From: Chloroflexota bacterium
GTDB lineage: Bacteria > Chloroflexota > Anaerolineae > B4-G1 > DUEL01
Reading direction: 5' to 3'
Length of the DNA stretch: 64,000 nt
Assembly: GCA_014874475.1 (NCBI GenBank)
Contig: JADBJJ010000023.1
Coordinates: 314,001 to 378,000, forward strand
Part shown: one piece after another, positions 1 through 8,883 of the stretch
Position numbering within the stretch: the stretch's first letter is position 1
Layout: each line of letters opens with the position of its first letter
The notes under the pieces: model-generated
Told to the model about the DNA's origin: nothing
The model's database searches: none
The model's input: only the letters and a program-made list of their open reading frames with translations
Program-made: the position numbers and the translations under genes

Positions 1-315
1 GGCCATCTCTACCAGCGGTAGGTCGGCCCGGTCGGCCAGGAAACAGCCAGCCTCCATATCGGGGATGAGCACGACCTGTCCGGGCTTCGCCAGAATGGCT
101 GCCGTTTCGGCCATAAAATGGACGCCGCAGAAGACGATGAAGCGGGCGTCGGTGCGGACCGCATCCCGCGCCAGTTGCAGGCTATCTCCCCGAAAGTCGG
201 CAAACTGGATGACCTCATCCTGCTGGTAGTGATGTCCCAGGATGACCAGGTCTGGCCCCAACTGTGCCTTCCAGATGGACACCTGTCGTTGCAGTTCTGC
301 GAAATCGTTGCCCAT
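1..315 (-). CDS. nadA: Quinolinate synthase NadA, C-terminus cut off by the window edge
   Basis: NadA condenses iminoaspartate with dihydroxyacetone phosphate to quinolinate, the precursor of the NAD ring, using a 4Fe-4S cluster. Only the first 105 residues lie in the window. They read as the family N-terminal domain: [10 protein letters not shown], then [13 protein letters not shown], then [16 protein letters not shown], whose Cys is the first cluster ligand, then [13 protein letters not shown]. The ATG at 313-315 is chosen because the frame meets a stop upstream at about 427-430 and the homology begins just after it. A GGAG lies very close to this ATG, so the start is not firm. The gene probably follows the lipoprotein gene on the same strand. 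Confidence 0.9.
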   Translation of the reverse strand, partial: MGNDFAELQRQVSIWKAQLGPDLVILGHHYQQDEVIQFADFRGDSLQLARDAVRTDARFIVFCGVHFMAETAAILAKPGQVVLIPDMEAGCFLADRADLPLVEMA

Positions 316-522
316 ATCTCCGACACCAATATGGGAATGGGGTGGTCGCACCAGTGGGGGCTTCTTGCGCTGCCCTTGCTCCGGTTGGGCATGGGAGTCC
401 TTCTGCCTCCTGAATCCCCCTCTCTCCTACCGCTTCGCAGCAGGGGAAAGGGGCATCGGGGGTTTTGTGGTGGCAGTCTCCGGTCGCCGCTCCTCAACCC
501 AACCTCACTTCCCCCGCAGCAG

Positions 523-1497
523 TTATTTCACCGTCATCGCGGCCTGGATTTCCCGCAACAGCGGCGTCGGCGCCTCACGGCCCCAGACGCGCACGCGCAG
601 GAGATAGAGATACCGGTTGGAGCCCTGAAGCAGCAGGGCCTCCGCTGAGCCGTTGGACCACCGTTCGCGGAAAAGAAACCCCGGTCGTTTCCCCCGGGTG
701 ATGCTCTCCACCGAGATGACCTCTACAGTCTCCCCGATGGGAAACGTGGCCTCCTCCAGCATCTGGGCAGTGTCCAGCGTCAGCGCTTCCGCCGGGCCGG
801 GGGCCCACCACAACTCTATCCGCTCATCGTCCCGTTGCCACACCCGGCCTCCGGCGACCCGGTCTCCCTCCTGCCGGATCAGGGCGAACGGTTGCGGCAC
901 CAGCAGATAGACCTCCCCGGGCACCTGTCCCGTCAAATCCCAGAAGGGGAGAGGTTCCTGCTGGAAGCGGAACCAGCGTCCTCCCCGGATGGGAATACCG
1001 GATTGAACTTCAATGAACAGCCGCCAGTCGCCGGGGACCGACTCCAGCGGGAAATGGATGGGCTGGGGGGAGACGTACATCCCGCCTTCGTCCGGCTCCA
1101 GCGGCGATTCCCAGATCGGCTCCCGGGAGCCGGGGGGGAAAACCTGCGCCCATACCTGGGCCTGAGGGTCCCGCTCAGCCAGCCCTGGCAGTTCTACGGC
1201 TACGGTCACATCCTCCAATGCCGAGACCCTCTCCGGAAAGCGGACGGTCAGGGAGACGGGCGGCAGTGGGGTTGGCGTGGGCGTGGGAGTGGGGGTAGGG
1301 AAAAAGGTGGGGGAGGGCATCGGAGACGGCGTCGGTGTAGGGGAAGGGATGAGTCCCCCACAGCCGGCCCCCAGCAGAACCACCCCCGCTGCGGCGACCA
1401 GAACCCGGGCGATCCGACGGAAACGAGAGTGGATCGGCCCGGCACTTCTGAACGTGCCGGGCACGTTTTTATCTCCCAGAGAGCCGCGAGCGCTCAT
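523..1497 (-). CDS. Secreted lipoprotein with Pro/Thr-rich linker, unknown function
   Basis: This 324-residue protein has no enzyme signature that I recognise. After a basic N-terminus (SRFRRIARV) comes a hydrophobic stretch ending LLGAGC, a lipobox-like site with Gly where Leu is usual at -3. A low-complexity linker of Ser-Pro and Thr-Pro repeats follows at about residues 50-75, then a domain of about 240 residues rich in beta-forming segments with many Trp-Arg and Pro-Gly turns. This design (lipid anchor, PT linker, globular domain) is typical of Chloroflexota surface proteins. The ATG at 1497 lies 6 nt after the fprA stop, so translation may be coupled. Longer in-frame starts would overlap fprA and add no signal sequence. 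Confidence 0.75.
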   Translation of the reverse strand: MSARGSLGDKNVPGTFRSAGPIHSRFRRIARVLVAAAGVVLLGAGCGGLIPSPTPTPSPMPSPTFFPTPTPTPTPTPLPPVSLTVRFPERVSALEDVTVAVELPGLAERDPQAQVWAQVFPPGSREPIWESPLEPDEGGMYVSPQPIHFPLESVPGDWRLFIEVQSGIPIRGGRWFRFQQEPLPFWDLTGQVPGEVYLLVPQPFALIRQEGDRVAGGRVWQRDDERIELWWAPGPAEALTLDTAQMLEEATFPIGETVEVISVESITRGKRPGFLFRERWSNGSAEALLLQGSNRYLYLLRVRVWGREAPTPLLREIQAAMTVK

Positions 1498-1502
1498 CCG
1501 GA

Positions 1503-2714
1503 CTACGACCGGGCGGGACTCTGCACCACCTGACGGGCGAAGTTTTCGCCGAACGCCTCGGCCCGCTTCAGGTCCTCCCCTGTGGGGCCGCCCCGGAAGG
1601 CGAGGGAGTCCAGGACTTCCCACTTTAAAGTTTCGGCGATGCGGCGAAACTCCTGCTCTCCGCCGCCGCTCCAGCCGTAACTCCCGAAGTAGGCTGCCTT
1701 GCGGTTCTGGACGCGCTTGCGGACGGCGACGTCCAGCGCGTGGGCCATAGGCGGGAAGAGTCCACCCTCATAAGTTGGCGCGCCCACGATGACCCCTCGG
1801 TTCACCCAGAGGGCTGGCAGGATGTAACTGATGTGGGTCCGGGCCACATCGTAGATTTCCACCGGCACCCCGGCCCGGGAGACCCCCTGGGCTACGGCGT
1901 TCATCACTTTCTCCGTGTTACCGTACATAGAGCCATAGAGGAGCGTCACGGCCGGTTCGCCCTCGCTGGTGGCGTAATTCGCCCATCGGCGGTACAGTTC
2001 TATAATCCGCCCTGGGTCCCGCCGCCAGACCAGCCCGTGGGACGGGGCCACCACGTCCACCGGGACCCCGCTCAGTTTCTCCAGCGCCCGCAGCACTGGA
2101 CGGCTGAAGACGGCCACGATGTTGACGTAGTACCGGAGAGCCTCCCGCTCGTAGTAAGAGGGGTCGGCATACTGGTCGTCGAAAATGGCCCCCTGGAGCG
2201 CGCCGTAGCCCCCGAAGCCGTCGCAGGAGAAGAGCACTCGCTGCGTCGTCTCATAGGTCATCATCGTCTCGGGCCAGTGGACGAAGGGGGTGTGGAAGAA
2301 CTGGAGGACATGGGGGCCCAGCGGGAGCGTCTCGCCGTCTTCCACGGCCCGCACGTTCTCGGTGATCTGGTAGAAAGCGGCCACCATATCTTTTGTCCTG
2401 GCCGTCCCCAGGATGACGGCCTGAGGGGCCAGTTGTCGCAGAATGCTGAGGATACCTGTGTGGTCAGGCTCCATATGGTTGATGACGATGTAATCCAGCC
2501 GGCTCAGATCGGTGACGTCGGCGATCTGGGCCAGGAACTCGTCGGTCTTCAGCCCTTTCGCCAGGTCAATGAGCGCCTTCTTCTCGCCGTTGACCAGATA
2601 GGCGTTATAGGAGACGCCTTCCTGGGTGATGGGCCAGTACCCCTCAAAGAGGTCGGTCGTCCGGTCGTTGACGCCGATCCAGAAAATACCGGGTCGGATT
2701 TCTATAGCAGGCAC
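1503..2714 (-). CDS. fprA: Flavodiiron protein (FprA family O2/NO reductase)
   Basis: Flavodiiron proteins reduce O2 to water or NO to N2O in the cytoplasm of anaerobes and take electrons from rubredoxin or F420. The 403-residue protein has the standard two-domain layout. The N-terminal beta-lactamase-like diiron domain shows INHMEPDHTG (the HxExDH ligand set), the His in HTPFVHWPE, the Asp in SCDGFGG and the His in APSHGL. The C-terminal flavodoxin domain, from about residue 255, has the FMN loop LLYGSMYGNTEK. The start is GTG, preceded by AAAGGAGG with a 4-5 nt spacer. No rubredoxin gene is adjacent. A strong promoter lies upstream at 2764-2792. Confidence 0.95.
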   Translation of the reverse strand: MPAIEIRPGIFWIGVNDRTTDLFEGYWPITQEGVSYNAYLVNGEKKALIDLAKGLKTDEFLAQIADVTDLSRLDYIVINHMEPDHTGILSILRQLAPQAVILGTARTKDMVAAFYQITENVRAVEDGETLPLGPHVLQFFHTPFVHWPETMMTYETTQRVLFSCDGFGGYGALQGAIFDDQYADPSYYEREALRYYVNIVAVFSRPVLRALEKLSGVPVDVVAPSHGLVWRRDPGRIIELYRRWANYATSEGEPAVTLLYGSMYGNTEKVMNAVAQGVSRAGVPVEIYDVARTHISYILPALWVNRGVIVGAPTYEGGLFPPMAHALDVAVRKRVQNRKAAYFGSYGWSGGGEQEFRRIAETLKWEVLDSLAFRGGPTGEDLKRAEAFGENFARQVVQSPARS

Positions 2715-2763
2715 GGTTCCTCCTTTTGGACAATGGTGAATGTCCGAGAATCGTGTTTAGGTT

Positions 2764-2792
2764 ATTATACTCCAGAGATTGGAGAGTGCCAA
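2764..2792 (-). promoter_or_regulatory. Sigma-70 promoter for fprA
   Basis: On the minus strand, TTGGCA (2787-2792) and TATAAT (2764-2769) are separated by exactly 17 bp. The start codon lies about 50 nt downstream of the -10 box. Confidence 0.8.
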
Positions 2793-3042
2793 ACGGCGTG
2801 GAGCCCGAACGCGGCACTCGCTACCCGACGTTCTCCGCGCCAAATCCTGGGGCCTTTCAAGGCGTCATTGTGAGTTCCAGGGGCAGAGGTGCACAGGGTT
2901 CATCTTGCGCTTGCCCCCCGTGCCCGTAAGTTTCTGACCCGAAGGACCGGGCCCCCGGGCAAAGGAATGCGCGCGATGACACCTTTGGGAAACGGTCAGG
3001 CGACTGGAATGCGGAATGGGATTTTTGGCAATTTATCATGGA

Positions 3043-3070
3043 TTGACTTTTTCCCAGCCCGTGGTATAAT
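3043..3070 (+). promoter_or_regulatory. Sigma-70 promoter for the subtilase gene
   Basis: TTGACT (3043-3048) and TATAAT (3065-3070) are 16 bp apart. Transcription from here gives a leader of about 300 nt before the ATG at 3372. Confidence 0.8.
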
Positions 3071-3141
3071 AGAATCACCATATAATCTCCCCCTCTTTCG
3101 GTCAATCTATGTGCACATCGCGAGTCAACGGGACATCTCAG

Positions 3142-3258
3142 GGGGCAGGGGCGTATCCAGCCACCAATACCGGATAGGAATCGCGAGCGAGGGCCGCAGG
3201 GGCGATGCCTCTTCGGCCCTCGCCTCTTTCCTGCCCCGAACGCGCGAAAGGAGGTGAT
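3142..3258 (+). promoter_or_regulatory. Structured 5' leader with a three-way-junction fold and a full-length SD sequence
   Basis: Three stems can be read by eye: GGGGCAGG 3142-3149 with CCTGCCCC 3230-3237; TATCC 3154-3158 with GGATA 3172-3176; and a perfect 10-bp stem GCGAGGGCCG 3187-3196 with CGGCCCTCGC 3214-3223, extended by a further six pairs around a GAT loop. Eleven nt after the closing stem is AAGGAGGTGAT (3248-3258), a complete complement of the 16S 3' end, but no ATG follows it. A 21-codon frame (GTG at 3254 to TGA) could be a leader peptide. I could not match it to a known riboswitch class. Confidence 0.4.
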
Positions 3259-3371
3259 ACTGGACGGGATACGCAACGCGCTTCACGCCTCACATTTCAC
3301 TTTTTACCCTTCCAATCAGTGAAACGTAAACCGTGAATCATCCCCTCACTGCAACTCTCAAGGAGGTAACC

Positions 3372-6300
3372 ATGGAAAGTAGAACCACTTGGCGCTGGTC
3401 CAGCCTACTGGTCGTGCTGGCGATGATTCTCAGCATGGCCGCGGCGACCGTCAGCGCGCAACCGGCACCGGCGCGGCCCGAAGTCTCCTCTGCTGCGCCG
3501 GCCCAGCAACCCCCGCCGCCCAAGCCAGAAATCCCCCCTGAGGTGGAAACCTCCGCCGATGCCGCGTTTCAGAAACTGGCCCCAGACCTGCGGGATCGGG
3601 CAAAAAGCCCCAGCGGCCGCCCCATCCTGGTCAGCGTCCTGATGACCAAAGAGGTCAACCTCAACAGCGTGATGGAGCGGGTAGTCTATGCCAAACCCCT
3701 CAACGGCATCCGCTGGGCCGTCGGCGAGGTCTTGGACTCCAACCTCAAGAAACTGGCGGGCATCCCCGGCGTGCTTTCGGTGATCTCCACCGAGACCTAT
3801 CAGCCGGTGCCGGCGCCGGGGGAGGAAGAGTTCAAACCGGCCCGCCCCAGGCTGACCGGAGAGCAGATCCGGGCCCTCCTGCAGAAGGGCGGTAAGGACC
3901 TCCTGCGCCAGAAATTGCAGGAGATGCGCCCAACGCGGCCGGAGATAGAGAAACCGGATCGCCCCTCGGCCATTCCCAGGGGAGGCATTGCGCCCACCAC
4001 GATCAAGGTTCGCGATATCCACGGCGCCTCGGCCGCCCACACCAAGGGCTACACCGGGACGGGCGTGGTGGCGGCGGTGGTGGATACCGGTGTGGACTTT
4101 GGCCACCCGGACCTCCAGGGCACCCAGGCCCGCATCCCCTCCGGCCCCTACGCCGGCTGGCCCTTCGCTTATAACACCCTCTCAGGTATCTACTATGCTC
4201 TTATGGGGCTAACCATCGGGCCGGACAATTATTGGGATGTGTACGGCTATACCTGGTACGCCCACACCCTGCCGGTAGAGGGGGCTACCTGCACTGCCCT
4301 TACCTGCACCGCCAATCTGAAAATTGACTATGGCTCCGATGCGGGCTGGTTCTGGCCTCCGGTCACCCTGACCTTCATCTTCTCCAACACCTCCAAGAGC
4401 GACCAATACTACTACACCGTGCATCCGGACTACTATCACCTGGAAGCCGGCTATTACCTTGGCCTGGGCTATGCTTCCACCTATGCCGCCCCCGCCGCGG
4501 TTATTGTGGCCGATGAGACCACCGCCGGGGTCTACGACACGGTCTACGTGGACGTGGACTTTGACCAAGACCTCACCACCGAGAAGCCGATGCGCAAAGG
4601 GGATGAACTGGCTGGGGCGGACCTTTACGATGCCGCCGGCTTTCCCGGTACCGATGGGGTCTGGGACCTCTCAGCAGGCATACTGACGTGGATCGCCGAT
4701 GGCAACAACCCGCCGCCGGGCGTCTCGGCCTTGTACGATGGCGTGGCGGTCCCCCAGGCCGGCCGTCTCCTCTCCTTCGTGGGCGACGAGGATAGCCACG
4801 GCACCAACTGCGCCGGCGACATCGCCGCCCAGGGGGTGATCACCGACCCCCAGTGGATGGGGCCCATTAACCCGCTCTTCGCAGGTGGCGGAGACGTCGG
4901 CGGGGTTGGCGGGCCAGTGCTGGCCGGGATGGCGCCGGGGGCCAAAGTGGCCGCCTTCCAGAATGGCTTCTCTCTGCCTTTTGACTCCTGGACTCTGGCC
5001 GCCCTGGGCTTTGATGGCGTTGCCAACTCCGGCGACGAGGCCCAGATCGTGAGCAACTCCTGGGGGGCCAGCGCCACCATCAATGACGGCTGGGATGAGA
5101 CGTCCCGCTTTGCCCACTGGCTCAACCGCAACTACGCCCCCAACACTGCCTTCCTGGTAGCCACGGGCAACGGCGGCCACGGCTACGGCACCGTCACTGA
5201 GCCGGACGGTGGCTCCATCATTGATGTGGGCGCCAGCACCTCCTATGGCTCCCTGATGTACTTTGAGGTGGTCACGCCGACCCAGTTCACTTATGGCGAC
5301 GTCCAACCCTGGTCCAATCGCGGGCCGGGTACCCTGGGCGATGTGGCGCCGGACGTGGTGGCCGTGGGCGCCTGGGGCACCGGGGCCAATCCGCTGAACC
5401 TCTACGGCAACGGCCAGGCTGCCTATGATATCTTCGGCGGCACCTCTATGGCAACTCCCATCGCCGCGGGCAACCTGGCCTTGGTCTACCAGGCCTTCCG
5501 AGAGACGAACGGTCGCTGGCCCACCTGGCAGGAAGCCAAGGGCATCCTCCTCAACAGCGCCCGCGACCTGGGCTACGATGTGCTGACCCAGGGCTCGGGC
5601 AATGTGGACGCCGACCGCGCCACCGACATCGCCGCCGGGTTGAACAAAGGCTACTGGGTGGAGCCGGCCCAGTGGATCGCCGGGAACTATCGGGGCGCCG
5701 AATACCCGGCCTTTCCCGCTATTATGCACCCCGGCGACACGGCGGTCAAGACCTTCACCATCCACAACACCTACGCCGGCACATACTCCGTGAACCTCTC
5801 CGACGCCGTCCTCCAGAGGGTGCATGAAATCACCTTCACCCTTTCCTTCCCATCCTTCTCCCCGCCTCCCTCCACCCGCCCCACATGGGTCACGGACATC
5901 ACCTCGCTGATTGACACCTACGACCCCGACCTGGTGCGGGCGCAGGTGGTCTTCCCGTACAGCGTGTTTGACACGGATTACAACTACTCCTACGAGGACC
6001 ATTGGCGGGTCTTTTTCTACGACTGGACCGACCTGAACGGGGACGGGAACCTGTGGACCGACACCAACGGTAACGGTCGGGTGGATGCAGGCGAGATAGA
6101 TATGGTGCCCGATCCTGTGGTCGGCGCAATCTACGAATACAACCGCTTCACCTACGGCTACCCCTACGGCACCTATCTGGAGGCCAGCGTGGGCCGGGAT
6201 AGCCTTTCCCGCCGCCACGACGGCGTCTTCTTCGGCGTCCAGCGGCGCACGGGCGCCGAAGCGGTCACCCTGCAGGTCCGCATCACCTTCTACCGAAAGG

Positions 6301-8501
6301 CCGACTGGGACTGGCTGAGCCTTTCGGGCTCCAGTGTGGGCCTGCCGGCGAGTGGGGATGCCACCTTCCAGGCCACTATGTCCGTCCCCGCCACCGCGCG
6401 GCCAGGTGTCTATGAGGGCGCCATTTATGTGAGCGGCGAGGTCACCCAGACCATCCCGGTGGTGGTTCACGTGGCGGCGAACTCGCCGAACTTCCAGTTC
6501 GGCGCGGCCTCGCTGGACGAGCCCCTCGGCGACACCCCCTACGACAACGGCCACCTCTTCGGCGGCTTTGACTGGGCCTGGCGCTACGAGGCAGGCGACT
6601 GGAAACTCTTCTACTACGACATCCCCGACGGCACCGCCGGCCCGGGCAAGGCGATGATCGTGGATACTCACTGGATCAACCCGGTGCCTCCTCTGTTCTA
6701 TGAGGAGTTTGAGTCCTGGCCGCCCTCTGGATGGAGCATCATCAACAACACGGGCGATTGCGTGTGGGAGAGTACGGCTACAACCGGGCTTATTAACTAC
6801 ACGGGAGGCTCCGGCTACGCCGCCGATGCCGACTCGGATTGGTGCGGTGATGGCACTACGATGGACACAGAACTCCGCACCCCTGTCCTTGACCTCTCCG
6901 GCCTGACCCAGGCCTGGCTGGCCTTCAAGAGCGATTTCAATGATTTTGGGGGCCTGGACGACGGGTACGTAGACATCAGCACCAACGGCGGCACGACCTG
7001 GACCAACCTCCTCCACTACGACGGCCAGGACTACCGGGGGCCGCGCACTGAGATCATCAACCTGACCCCATACGTCGGCTCGGCGAATGTGGTCATTCGC
7101 TTCCGCTACGTGGCGCCGGGTTGGGACTGGTGGTGGGAGGTGGATGAAGTGGGCATCTACGAGGAGGAGCCGGTTCCTCCACTGCCGTTCCTCCCTACTA
7201 CCGACGTGGACACCTGGATTTACGGCGCGGCGCCGGACTTCTACTCCACCTCCGACCCGGCCTTCTTCGGTCCGCAGAGCGTGGAGCAGGTGGGCGGCAG
7301 CAACAACACAAATACCAGCGCTGGCATCTTCAGATTTGACACCGCCACCGGCGGGCCGCGCGAGGTGGTTGCGGGCGAACTGCGGGATGGCCTGGGCTTC
7401 ATCGCCCTGCATAACGTCCTCTACGCTGGCACCCAGTTCGGCGAACCGGTCGTCGGCCGGGCCTATCAGGTCCAGGCAGCCCCCAGCCCGGTAGAGATGA
7501 CCACCAGCCGGGTGGTCGACCCTTCCCCGCTCCAGTTCGGCGATTCGTGGGTGGAAACTTTCACCACCGGCTACACCATCACCGAGGGGCTGGATCTGCT
7601 CACCTACGGCTTGAGCCAGCCACAGTCCTGGAGCAATGTAAACTTGCCCCCTGCCTCAGGTACGTGTGACTGGTCGCACACCTTTTCCGTAGCCAATGGC
7701 GGGCTGATTGAGGCCACGGCCTGGAGCACCAACATCGCCGACATTGACCTCTACCTCGACGGGCCGGTGAGCGCCTCTTCCACTACGCCCCTGGCCTGGG
7801 AGCAGGTGCGGGTGAAGCGGCCGCCGGACGGCTCTTACGAGGTCTGCGTGGACAACTACACTGGCTCCCCCGGCACATTCAATCTGGTCCTGCGGGTCAT
7901 CCAGGGCAGCGACCTGGTGGTGAGCGGCGTGCCCACCGGGACCATCAACGCCAACACGCCGGTCACCTTCACCGTCACCTTCACCAAGACGGCGATGCCA
8001 GGCACCACGTGGGAGGGTCTGCTATACCTCGGCCCGGCCTCGGCGCCAACAGCGCTGGAAATTCCGGTCACCGTCCACATCATCACACCAACGGTGCTCC
8101 TGAACGTGGATAAATCGGCCAGCACCGAATGGGCGCAGGAAGGGGACGTCTTCACCTATACCATCACCGTGCAGAATCTGGGCACCGACCGGGAGTTCGT
8201 CACCTTAAGCGACCCGTTGCCGGCTAAGGTGGAGTTCGTGCCCGGCAGCCAGCGGGCCAGCCAAGGGACCCTCTTCCTGGACATCATCAACGGAGAAGCC
8301 AGGTGGGCCGATTGGGTGGATGGCGGCGGAACGGTGACGATGAGCTTCCAGGTTCGGGCCTCTAGCGGCCAGGGCTGGGTGGAGAACACCGCCACCATCA
8401 ACGGCACCGTCAGCGCTCAGGTAGTAAGAGATACGGCACGGACCTTTGTGAATCCGTTCCGTATCTACCTCCCGCTGGTGGTACGGAACGCCGGGCCGTA
8501 G
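3372..8501 (+). CDS. Large secreted subtilisin-like serine protease (family S8), multidomain
   Basis: This 1709-residue extracellular protease starts at the ATG preceded by AAGGAGGTAACC. Residues 1-28 form a signal peptide with a probable cut after VSA, followed by a Pro-rich segment and a propeptide-like region. The catalytic triad is visible as D238 (VVDTGVDFGHPDL), H476 (DEDSHGTNCAGD) and S692 (GGTSMATPIAAG). The roughly 240 residues between Asp and His form a long insertion containing an Asp-rich, calcium-site-like stretch (VDVDFDQDL). Later come a DLNGDGN/DTNGNG Asp-rich loop, a jelly-roll-like segment opening FEEFESWPPSGW, a PPC-like beta domain, and a DUF11-like repeat (ITVQNLGTDREFVTLSDPLP). 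It ends in FRIYLPLVVRNAGP, a tail type seen on exported Chloroflexota proteins. Its role is probably extracellular protein degradation. Confidence 0.93.
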   Translation: MESRTTWRWSSLLVVLAMILSMAAATVSAQPAPARPEVSSAAPAQQPPPPKPEIPPEVETSADAAFQKLAPDLRDRAKSPSGRPILVSVLMTKEVNLNSVMERVVYAKPLNGIRWAVGEVLDSNLKKLAGIPGVLSVISTETYQPVPAPGEEEFKPARPRLTGEQIRALLQKGGKDLLRQKLQEMRPTRPEIEKPDRPSAIPRGGIAPTTIKVRDIHGASAAHTKGYTGTGVVAAVVDTGVDFGHPDLQGTQARIPSGPYAGWPFAYNTLSGIYYALMGLTIGPDNYWDVYGYTWYAHTLPVEGATCTALTCTANLKIDYGSDAGWFWPPVTLTFIFSNTSKSDQYYYTVHPDYYHLEAGYYLGLGYASTYAAPAAVIVADETTAGVYDTVYVDVDFDQDLTTEKPMRKGDELAGADLYDAAGFPGTDGVWDLSAGILTWIADGNNPPPGVSALYDGVAVPQAGRLLSFVGDEDSHGTNCAGDIAAQGVITDPQWMGPINPLFAGGGDVGGVGGPVLAGMAPGAKVAAFQNGFSLPFDSWTLAALGFDGVANSGDEAQIVSNSWGASATINDGWDETSRFAHWLNRNYAPNTAFLVATGNGGHGYGTVTEPDGGSIIDVGASTSYGSLMYFEVVTPTQFTYGDVQPWSNRGPGTLGDVAPDVVAVGAWGTGANPLNLYGNGQAAYDIFGGTSMATPIAAGNLALVYQAFRETNGRWPTWQEAKGILLNSARDLGYDVLTQGSGNVDADRATDIAAGLNKGYWVEPAQWIAGNYRGAEYPAFPAIMHPGDTAVKTFTIHNTYAGTYSVNLSDAVLQRVHEITFTLSFPSFSPPPSTRPTWVTDITSLIDTYDPDLVRAQVVFPYSVFDTDYNYSYEDHWRVFFYDWTDLNGDGNLWTDTNGNGRVDAGEIDMVPDPVVGAIYEYNRFTYGYPYGTYLEASVGRDSLSRRHDGVFFGVQRRTGAEAVTLQVRITFYRKADWDWLSLSGSSVGLPASGDATFQATMSVPATARPGVYEGAIYVSGEVTQTIPVVVHVAANSPNFQFGAASLDEPLGDTPYDNGHLFGGFDWAWRYEAGDWKLFYYDIPDGTAGPGKAMIVDTHWINPVPPLFYEEFESWPPSGWSIINNTGDCVWESTATTGLINYTGGSGYAADADSDWCGDGTTMDTELRTPVLDLSGLTQAWLAFKSDFNDFGGLDDGYVDISTNGGTTWTNLLHYDGQDYRGPRTEIINLTPYVGSANVVIRFRYVAPGWDWWWEVDEVGIYEEEPVPPLPFLPTTDVDTWIYGAAPDFYSTSDPAFFGPQSVEQVGGSNNTNTSAGIFRFDTATGGPREVVAGELRDGLGFIALHNVLYAGTQFGEPVVGRAYQVQAAPSPVEMTTSRVVDPSPLQFGDSWVETFTTGYTITEGLDLLTYGLSQPQSWSNVNLPPASGTCDWSHTFSVANGGLIEATAWSTNIADIDLYLDGPVSASSTTPLAWEQVRVKRPPDGSYEVCVDNYTGSPGTFNLVLRVIQGSDLVVSGVPTGTINANTPVTFTVTFTKTAMPGTTWEGLLYLGPASAPTALEIPVTVHIITPTVLLNVDKSASTEWAQEGDVFTYTITVQNLGTDREFVTLSDPLPAKVEFVPGSQRASQGTLFLDIINGEARWADWVDGGGTVTMSFQVRASSGQGWVENTATINGTVSAQVVRDTARTFVNPFRIYLPLVVRNAGP

Positions 8502-8573
8502 CCTCCCCAAGGTAGGTGACGGCCACCTTCAAAAGTGACTGTTACCTGAACCCACCGGGGGCCGGCAAAAAGG

Positions 8574-8601
8574 GGCGGCGCACCTGTTCGGGTGCGCCGC
8601 C
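8574..8601 (+). terminator. Hairpin terminator after the subtilase gene
   Basis: A perfect 11-bp stem, GGCGGCGCACC (8574-8584) with GGTGCGCCGCC (8591-8601) and a 6-nt loop, is followed by CTGTTTGTG. It lies 73 nt after the subtilase stop. Confidence 0.75.
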
Positions 8602-8775
8602 CTGTTTGTGGCCACGGGAAGTTGTCCTAAATCGCTTTGGGTCAATGCTCAGTTGCGCCCACGACGGGCGCCCAGTGCCCCCCAGAAGCCCGATCCCTAA
8701 TCGGCACAGGACGGGAACACCTCTCGCTCCCGCAATGACCCCGTCCGGAAAAGCGGTCATGGGGCTGAAACAGAT

Positions 8776-8829
8776 TTCACACGAGATTCACACCCTCTTC
8801 GCAATTTCTTCACACTTTCCAGATACACT
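8776..8829 (+). promoter_or_regulatory. PhoP/PhoB-like box: four direct repeats at 11-bp phase, plus -10 element
   Basis: TTCACAC occurs at 8776, 8787 and 8809, with a degenerate copy TTCGCAA at 8798, so four half-sites are spaced exactly 11 bp apart. TTCACA-N5-TTCACA fits the consensus known for Bacillus PhoP (TT[ACT]ACA repeats), and 11-bp direct repeats are the general mode of OmpR/PhoB-type regulators. TACACT at 8824-8829 is a plausible -10, which puts the repeats across the -35 position as in class II activation. The cognate regulator is not identified. An OmpR-family regulator is encoded at 45056-45790 but there is no evidence linking the two. Confidence 0.6.
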
Positions 8830-8883
8830 AATGGCGCCAATCGGCGAAGGGCCGGTTGAGCCAGAATTTCACAGGAGGTACCG

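Larger units (their letters stand above)
2715..3371. other. Intergenic region between divergent fprA and the subtilase gene
   Basis: This 657-bp gap holds the fprA promoter (2764-2792), the subtilase promoter (3043-3070) and a 300-nt subtilase leader with folded structure. I see no convincing gene in it. A short stretch near 3290-3330 contains GTGAAAC-like period-7 repeats that recur at other gene junctions in the window. Confidence 0.7.
8502..8883. other. Intergenic region with terminator and regulated promoter
   Basis: This 382-bp gap contains the subtilase terminator and, from 8776, an array of 11-bp-phased repeats and a -10 element serving the next gene. I see no further gene between 8602 and 8775. 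Confidence 0.7.

Noticed and set aside
9-497. A 162-residue minus-strand frame at the left edge
   Set aside because: The NadA reading in another frame matches the family residue by residue; this frame is Ser/Trp/Arg-rich noise, although an AGGAGG precedes one of its ATGs.
1290-1345. CRISPR-like or minisatellite repeat in the GTGGGxGTG region
   Set aside because: It is the coding sequence of the Pro/Thr linker of the lipoprotein read on the other strand.
3142-3258. Known riboswitch classes (TPP, cobalamin, SAM, glycine, c-di-GMP-I, guanidine) in the subtilase leader
   Set aside because: None of their conserved sequence boxes could be found, so only an unnamed structure is reported.
4671-7412. 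A 913-residue open frame on the minus strand
   Set aside because: It is antisense to the subtilase gene, has a His/Val/Gly-rich composition with no motif, and results from high GC codon use on the opposite strand.
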